Assembly: GCA_028023455.1 (NCBI GenBank)
Contig: JAQFVV010006426.1
Location: 684,001 to 748,000, forward strand
Reading direction: 5' to 3'
DNA: 64,000 bases
From: Epiperipatus broadwayi
Taxonomy: Eukaryota; Onychophora; Udeonychophora; Euonychophora; Peripatidae
Shown here: positions 59,193 through 64,000 of the stretch, in pieces
How the letters are laid out: every line of letters begins with the position of its first letter
Numbering within the stretch: the stretch's first letter is position 1
The notes under the pieces: generated by a model
Seen by the model: only the letters and a program-made list of their open reading frames with translations
Database searches by the model: none
Told to the model about the DNA's origin: nothing
Translations under genes and position numbers: made by a program

Positions 59193-59441
59193 ATTAATAT
59201 ATATATGCGCTCTGCGCACAGTTAAAGAAGCTATTAATAAATTGTCAAAATTTTTTTTTTTTTTACTGCCAAGCGCTTTCGGGACAGTCTACAGTCCCAT
59301 ATTCATAACAGAATAACTCGCCATGAATATGGGACTGTAGACTGTCCCGAAAGCGCTTGGCAGTAAAAAAAAAAAAAAATTTTGACAATTTATTAATAGC
59401 TTCATTAACTGTGCGCAGAGCACATATATATATATATTAAT
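59193..59441. repeat. 249-bp palindrome built from a PLE-tail motif
   Basis: Arms of about 116 bp around a loop AACAGAATAACTCGCC. The arms share ATATATATGCGCTCTGCGCA, CAGTTAAAGAAGCTATTAAT, AATTGTCAAAATTTTTTTTT and ACTGCCAAGCGCTTTCGGGA with complements. The inner 45 bp (GCGCTTTCGGGAC ... GTCCCATATTCAT) correspond to the tail of the PLE at 19984-20023. It therefore looks like two PLE 3' ends joined tail to tail, or a foldback derived from them. Confidence 0.85.
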
Positions 59442-60592
59442 AAATAACTAGATATAAGATTTACCATAAATTCAAATTCTCCATTGCAAATTAATAATTT
59501 AGTCTTCTCAGGATTCAAACAACTTAAAGATTATTATACAAGATATAATTGAGTCAGTGAGAGGGATTTTGCTACTACCCAAATATAATGCACAAAACAG
59601 CTCTTAATATAAAATCAAATTAACAAACTATATTTAGCAATTCCAAAAAAACTTTATAAACTCCATAACTATTATAAACTTTACACTTCAAGAAATATGA
59701 ATAACTTTTTAATAACTAAACACAATAACTTACCAACTTCCTTTTCTCAAATAATTATGAACAATGAGATCAAGATCGATGAATGATAGATCTGTGGGTT
59801 CAAATAAATGGATTAAACCAATATTAAGTGTTTATCTTTTAGTATATGATTTAAAATAAAATGCAATCTAGGTTAATAGTATTTTGATTATTAAGTGGTG
59901 ATGCCTTAGATGAACTCATAAATTATAGGGCTTAACAAAATTATTATGATATATCAACATATAGTTAAATATATATTTACTGATGATGATTTCAATATAA
60001 TCCAATAATATGTCGATAGTAATAACAATAATAATGTGTGTGGTGATTAGCAATAAGACTACAGACAACTAAATAAATTTTTAACACAACAAGATTTATT
60101 TACACTATTTACAAATTTATTTCAGACACATTATATAAAATAAGACAGAGACATTATACAAAATCAGGTATGGAAAATAATTTGTATCCCTTTGACTATA
60201 CATATAATATATAAGATAAACTAGTACAGTGATATCATTATTGGCTATGTTTCTATTATTTTATCTTAGAGAATAGGAAGATTAAACTTTATTTAAACTA
60301 AATTAGCACTCAGTTTCTAAAACAAAAGTGTATTTAAATCTTTGGGATATGTGCAAATTTTAAATCTAAAACTCAAAGTTATAAAGTTATGTATTATACT
60401 ATAGCTATTTCATTTATCAGAATATGATAAGGCCAATTATCACATTCATCATAATTAACAATTATTATTATTCAATATGATAAGATTTATTGTATTAATG
60501 TGGGGACAGACATGAGAAGTCAAATACATACATGACACCAAAACATTGCCTATGTCCACAATATAATCATTCTAATAGTTAATCTATCTTAC
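59442..60592. other. Intron 1 of the WD40 gene, nothing recognised
   Basis: AT-rich with a few microsatellite-like runs. No repeat family assigned. Confidence 0.45.
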
Positions 60593-60663
60593 CGATCCAT
60601 TGGAGAATCACTGCTTGATGAAAATAAATCAACATTGTACAGGTGCATCAATTGCTCTTTCAT
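60593..60663 (-). CDS. WD40 gene, first coding exon
   Basis: The coding part begins with a Met at 60663 (MKEQLMHLYNVDLF...) and ends in CG before a GTAAGATAG donor. The CG plus the T opening the next exon makes an Arg codon. An in-frame TAA lies four codons upstream of the Met, so this is either the start codon or the exon begins between the two. The peptide is a short Ser-rich leader of 23 residues before the first WD40 blade. The acceptor on its 5' side is unclear: the AG at about 60682 has a poor pyrimidine tract, so the exon may have a different 5' boundary. A decayed ribozyme-like motif lies about 50 bases upstream. Confidence 0.62.
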
Positions 60664-62009
60664 ATAGAAGTTTTACAATCACTAGTAAGTTTTGGTTTGT
60701 TTGTTTATAAACTGATGAAGATCCTGCAACATCGTAAAGACACTATTCCAATTAGGCAAACACTATAGATAAACCAGTGTCCCTGAATCTAACTTTATCT
60801 TATCCTTGCTATTTAATTTTAAAATACTAAAACTTCACCACACACAGTGGCAAACTAACTACATAACCTCATGAGGGATCAAACAATAAAAGAAGGCTCT
60901 ACAAAACAATATGATAGTTGTACAATATGGCCAATTTTAATACCTTTTTCTAGATACAAATCTGTGGGCATTGCCTCATCACAGGGAAATAGAATTCAGA
61001 CCATGGATATCATCCTCTCTTGGGATTAACTATGCTAACTAAGCACTAACTATTGATCAGCCTCAACAATATCATCCTCTCATGTAATTAGCAAGGGGAG
61101 AATTCTTCATCTACCCATGGCCAATATCAATGATACTATATTTGATGCAATTATATGTGGCACATACTTATCAGCTGAAAGCTGTCATGAATTCTTAAAA
61201 TAGCAAGATAAAATAATTCTAACAATAAAAGTGGAAACATAAATATTCCATTTCACAATGCAGAAATTATTAGTGTATTAAACAAATCAACATGTAAGTC
61301 AAATGACCATTAACTATTTTTAAAAATAATAATAATACTTTGGTTATAACAAGCCATACACACATAGACAATGAAGATTAGCCTACATTTTATATTTAAA
61401 GTGGACATGTTCATTAGGCAAAATTTAAGAAATGCAAGATGCTTATATCAAATATTTCATATAATAAAACAATTGTGTCACTATAGTATGACAAATTTAT
61501 TTTTTTTTTTTACCCTCAAAAAAAAAAAAAACATATTTTATAAAAAAAAAAAAAAAAAAAAAAATTTTTTTTTTTCAAAAAAAACAATATTTAATATTAT
61601 ATTTTCCATACCCGGAAAAAAAACAAATATATATATATAATAAATGTATATATCTTTATACATCTATTTGTCCTTAACTATATATATTTTCATACCACAA
61701 TAAATAAATAAAAACTCTGAATAATATGTTACAAACAATATATTACAATAATAAACCTAGGCAATAAAAAAAATAAACGAACATTTTCTCCCATTAGATT
61801 TTATCCTCCTTAGTTCAAAGTTTGTTCCATCATTATGAGCTAAATGATAAGGAAACTGATATCATGAGCAAACATTCATAAGTAATGCATATATATATAT
61901 TATGATTATTATATTTGATGCCAGCATAGTGAAACAAAATTCAAACACTTCCAAGTGTAGCACAATTAAAAATATGTTTATCCATATTTTCTGTACATAA
62001 TTTTCCTTT
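60664..62009. other. No gene; strong homopolymer patch at 61498-61640
   Basis: Poly-T, poly-A (more than 20 A at 61542-61563) and (AT)n runs dominate 61498-61640; the 89-residue frame there is a low-complexity artefact. The rest is AT-rich. Confidence 0.5.
60712..60737 (+). other. Hammerhead-like core relic
   Basis: CTGATGA, then AGATCCTGCAACATCG, then TAAAG. GAT and ATC pair as a three-base-pair stem II around CCTGCAAC. The expected GAAA has become TAAA, so it is presumably inactive. It lies in the 5' leader region just upstream of the first coding exon, on the opposite strand. Confidence 0.35.
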
Positions 62010-62133
62010 GTTATATATAGAGTAAGTTAAAAACAAACTCTTATGAAGCTTCAAAAATACCCTCAACCTCAGACCACGGTTTCTGCCTCTAGCATCATCA
62101 GTGAGTTTGTTTTTAACTTACTCTATATATAAC
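62010..62133 (-). repeat. Miniature element with perfect 31-bp TIRs and a hammerhead-like core
   Basis: GTTATATATAGAGTAAGTTA then AAAACAAACTC at 62010-62040 is exactly complementary to 62103-62133. The 62-bp centre read on the minus strand has CTGATGA (62101-62095), stem TGC, loop TAGAG, stem GCA, GAAA (62083-62080), then ACC/GGT flanking a nine-base loop and a GTT triplet. All three invariant hammerhead parts are thus present in type I order, next to the base of the TIR stem. Confidence 0.72.
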
Positions 62134-62853
62134 ATTTGTAAATAGGAGCTTTATTAAAATTAGGTCATCTGACTTGATTTTTTATCAAAATAATTTTCCT
62201 TAAATGAATTTATAGATTTATTACGATCTACAAAACAAACTTTTTAAAATCATTTATTGATTGATTTATTTTGTTTTTCCATTTGTGTTGATATCTGTAA
62301 TAACTTTAAATGATCTTGGTAATTTTAAAACATTTTAAAATATTAATTTTCATGTTACACAATAAAGATTGAGAAGTAAATATTTATTTATTCATTTCTA
62401 TCAGCAAATTAATATGTATTTAATAATATTAGGATGAATTTATTCAATTGTTAGTAATTATAAATACGATATCCTTGGGTATTTTAACACTGTAACTTTT
62501 CCATTTTCCATAATCAAGCAAAATCACACTAAAACAAAACTTTGCAGAAGAGTTTTCTTTCTTAATCAGAATAGGGAATAAGTCATGCATTTTTTTCTTT
62601 TAAATTGATTAAACTTTATACTACTTAAAAATGACTTTTTAGTTTACTTTATATTTTCACACTTTTCTTCAAAATTACTTCTAATTATATTTTATGAAGA
62701 TTATAATTTATAAGCAAACATATTTTTCTTCTTTATAATAAAGAGCACAAAAACAAAACATTTTCGCCTTTTTCTTTTCAATCTAAATAATTTACATATC
62801 ATTTTTAAATATGAAAATTGGCTAATATAAATAAAATAAAAGTAATTGCTTAC
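62134..62853. other. No gene seen
   Basis: AT-rich spacer between the miniature element and the candidate leader exon. Confidence 0.45.
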
Positions 62854-63080
62854 ACTTTCTGGATTTGTTCTTAGTTTGAAGTAGTATTTGTTGAGGCAAA
62901 TAATTATCCATATGGCTGTTATTCTCTCTTCTCCAGTGTGCATCTCAGGAATTATAAAATCGATGGAAAATAGTGATGAATGAACACAGGGTTTAAGGTT
63001 TCGGTGCTTGTCTTATAGATAAAGATGCCGTTGGATGGCGCTGTTTTCATGCTAAAACTATAAAATATGACCATTCCCAG
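62854..63080 (-). other. Candidate 5' UTR exon / promoter-proximal region of the WD40 gene
   Basis: A stretch richer in GC than its surroundings reads toward the WD40 gene and ends at a good donor, AGAAAGT|GTAAGC, on the minus strand. It has no WD40-like coding frame. A leader exon here would fit a gene whose first coding exon begins just before its Met. This is inference only; the 5' end cannot be fixed from sequence. Confidence 0.28.
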
Positions 63081-63169
63081 GCCGTTGATTATAATAATTT
63101 TGCTGTGCTTTTTTGTAATGCGAAAATAAAAACAAAATAAAATCATCTTTTATAAATATTATAAACAAC

Positions 63170-63896
63170 ATTTTAGCATTACAAACAAGAGAACACTAAC
63201 CCTAAAACTAACCCTAACCCTAAAACTAACCCTAAACCTAACCCTAAAACTAACCCTAAAATTAAACATAGCCCTAAAACTAACCCTAAACATAACCGCA
63301 ACAACTTTTACTTTTTATTGTCATTCTATTTGAAGTAAAAAATAGCCGTAATATCTCTTTGTCTGTAAAAAAAAAAAAAAATGTAAAACGAAGACTAAAA
63401 AAATAAAAGTAGACTAAGAAATTTTACTTTTTATTATGATTATTATTTTTTAGTTAAACAACAACAAAAAAAAATATTAACGAAAATATTAATGTATACA
63501 ATTTAAATGATAATAATAAATGTAAAATAAAATCAACAAATTACAATTTGATTCGTGTTTTTTTTTCTATCGTATATTTTTTTAATTGTGTTACGGCTTT
63601 TTTTTTATCAATTTTCTATCGGATATTTTTTTACTTGTGTTACGACTTTTTTTGTTGTTTAAGTAAAAAATAATATTCGTAATAAAAAGTAAAATTTCTT
63701 AGTCTACTTTTTATTTTTTTAGTCTTCGTTTTACTTTTTTTTTTTTAAAAAAAAAAGAGATATTACAGCTACTTTTTACTTCAAATAGAATGACAATAAA
63801 AAGTAAAAGTTGTTACGGTTAGGTTTAGGGTTAGTTTTAGTTTTAGGGTTAGGGTTAGTTTTAGGGTTAGTGTTCTGTTGTTTGTAATGCTAAAAT
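63170..63896. repeat. 727-bp palindrome with telomere-like repeats in both arms
   Basis: The left arm starts ATTTTAGCATTACAAACAAG, passes through degenerate CCCTAA repeats (63199-63295), then CAACTTTTACTTTTTATTGT, AATAGCCGTAATATCTCTT, AAACGAAGACTAAAA and AAACAACAACAAAAAAA. The right arm is its reverse complement, with fewer TTAGGG-type units and one AGTTTTAGTTTTAGGG variation. The centre (63475-63645) holds a tandem pair of about 47 bp (TTTCTATCGTATATTTTTTT / TTTCTATCGGATATTTTTTT). There is no coding frame. It reads as a large non-autonomous foldback element. The outer word TTTGTAATGCTAAAATAAAA has a near copy at 63113-63133. Confidence 0.88.
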
Positions 63897-64000
63897 AAAA
63901 AAATATCAAAATCGTAACCATACTCGGACAAAAGAAAGAAACTCAAACTTTTTTAAACAACAACAAACACATATAAATGTCTTCTTTACTTATTAAACAT

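Larger units (their letters stand above)
15919..60663 (-). other. WD40-repeat protein gene, 5' part (five exons, introns >4 kb)
   Basis: This is the only host gene I can support. Five minus-strand exons, each flanked by AG and GT, splice in compatible phase (2/1, 0/0, 1/2, 2/1 junctions) to an open frame of 594 nt, or 198 codons, starting at a Met. The product reads as consecutive WD40 blades. Recognisable blade endings are AVGLNSGLIKLVN, LAAGYSSGFIKIWH, ASAGSGCYINIYS and ISGGWDGTIQ. WD40 propellers are protein-interaction scaffolds; the sequence gives no catalytic residues and I do not recognise the specific family member. The frame is open at 15919, so further blades must lie left of the window or in undetected exons. 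The introns are filled with transposable elements. What is inferred is the joining of the exons; phase agreement at all four junctions makes it strong. Confidence 0.88.

Noticed and set aside
61371-61640. 89-residue plus-strand open frame
   Set aside because: Made of Lys/Phe runs from poly-A and poly-T tracts.
63199-63295. Telomere or end-to-end telomere fusion
   Set aside because: Repeats are degenerate, short and part of an inverted repeat with non-telomeric arms; the order CCCTAA...TTAGGG is opposite to a head-to-head fusion.

Overview
The window looks like AT-rich animal DNA. The repeat set suggests a mollusc, most likely a coleoid cephalopod such as an octopus: short tRNA-derived SINEs with (A)n tails, many Penelope-like element (PLE) remnants ending in GIY-YIG nuclease pieces, a Mag/K02A2.6-like Ty3/Gypsy element, non-LTR LINEs with short-repeat tails, and many foldback elements. 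The taxonomic call is inference. There is no bacterial gene organisation; nearly all short open frames are chance or repeat-derived.

One host gene is supported. Five exons on the minus strand (60663-60593, 56229-56145, 34258-34120, 28735-28546, 16027-15919) join in perfect phase at GT-AG junctions. They give a 198-codon open frame that begins with a Met and runs through WD40 beta-propeller repeats. The frame is still open at the last exon, so the gene continues beyond the left edge of the window. Introns are about 4.4, 21.9, 5.4, 12.5 and more than 15.9 kb, and they hold almost everything else listed here. A candidate non-coding 5' exon lies at about 62854-63080, just beside a 727-bp palindrome carrying telomere-like repeats.

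Layout, left to right. 1-16 kb: three PLE remnants (1.1-1.8, 6.1-7.1, 9.3-9.4 kb), a minisatellite, SINEs, foldbacks and a possible TIR transposon. 15.9-28.7 kb: WD40 exons, with a 5'-truncated PLE (RT plus frameshifted GIY-YIG) at 20.0-21.2 kb and an inverted pair of PLE tails at 24.7/25.9 kb. 29-42 kb: one WD40 exon (34.1 kb), SINEs and several copies of a CTCCATACAGTA foldback family. 42.9-50.2 kb: a decayed Gypsy element whose 5' LTR was hit by a LINE (42931-44871, RT frame intact, 11-bp target duplication) and holds a 154-bp palindrome, and whose RNase H region holds a SINE. 50-64 kb: more foldbacks, a LINE 3' tail, two WD40 exons and the terminal palindrome.

The most unusual signal is a recurring hammerhead-ribozyme-like core (CTGATGA, short hairpin, GAAA) in several repeats, together with a hairpin next to GAAA that covaries between a PLE tail and a 249-bp palindrome. 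This suggests that many of the foldbacks descend from ribozyme-bearing PLE termini or retrozyme-like elements.
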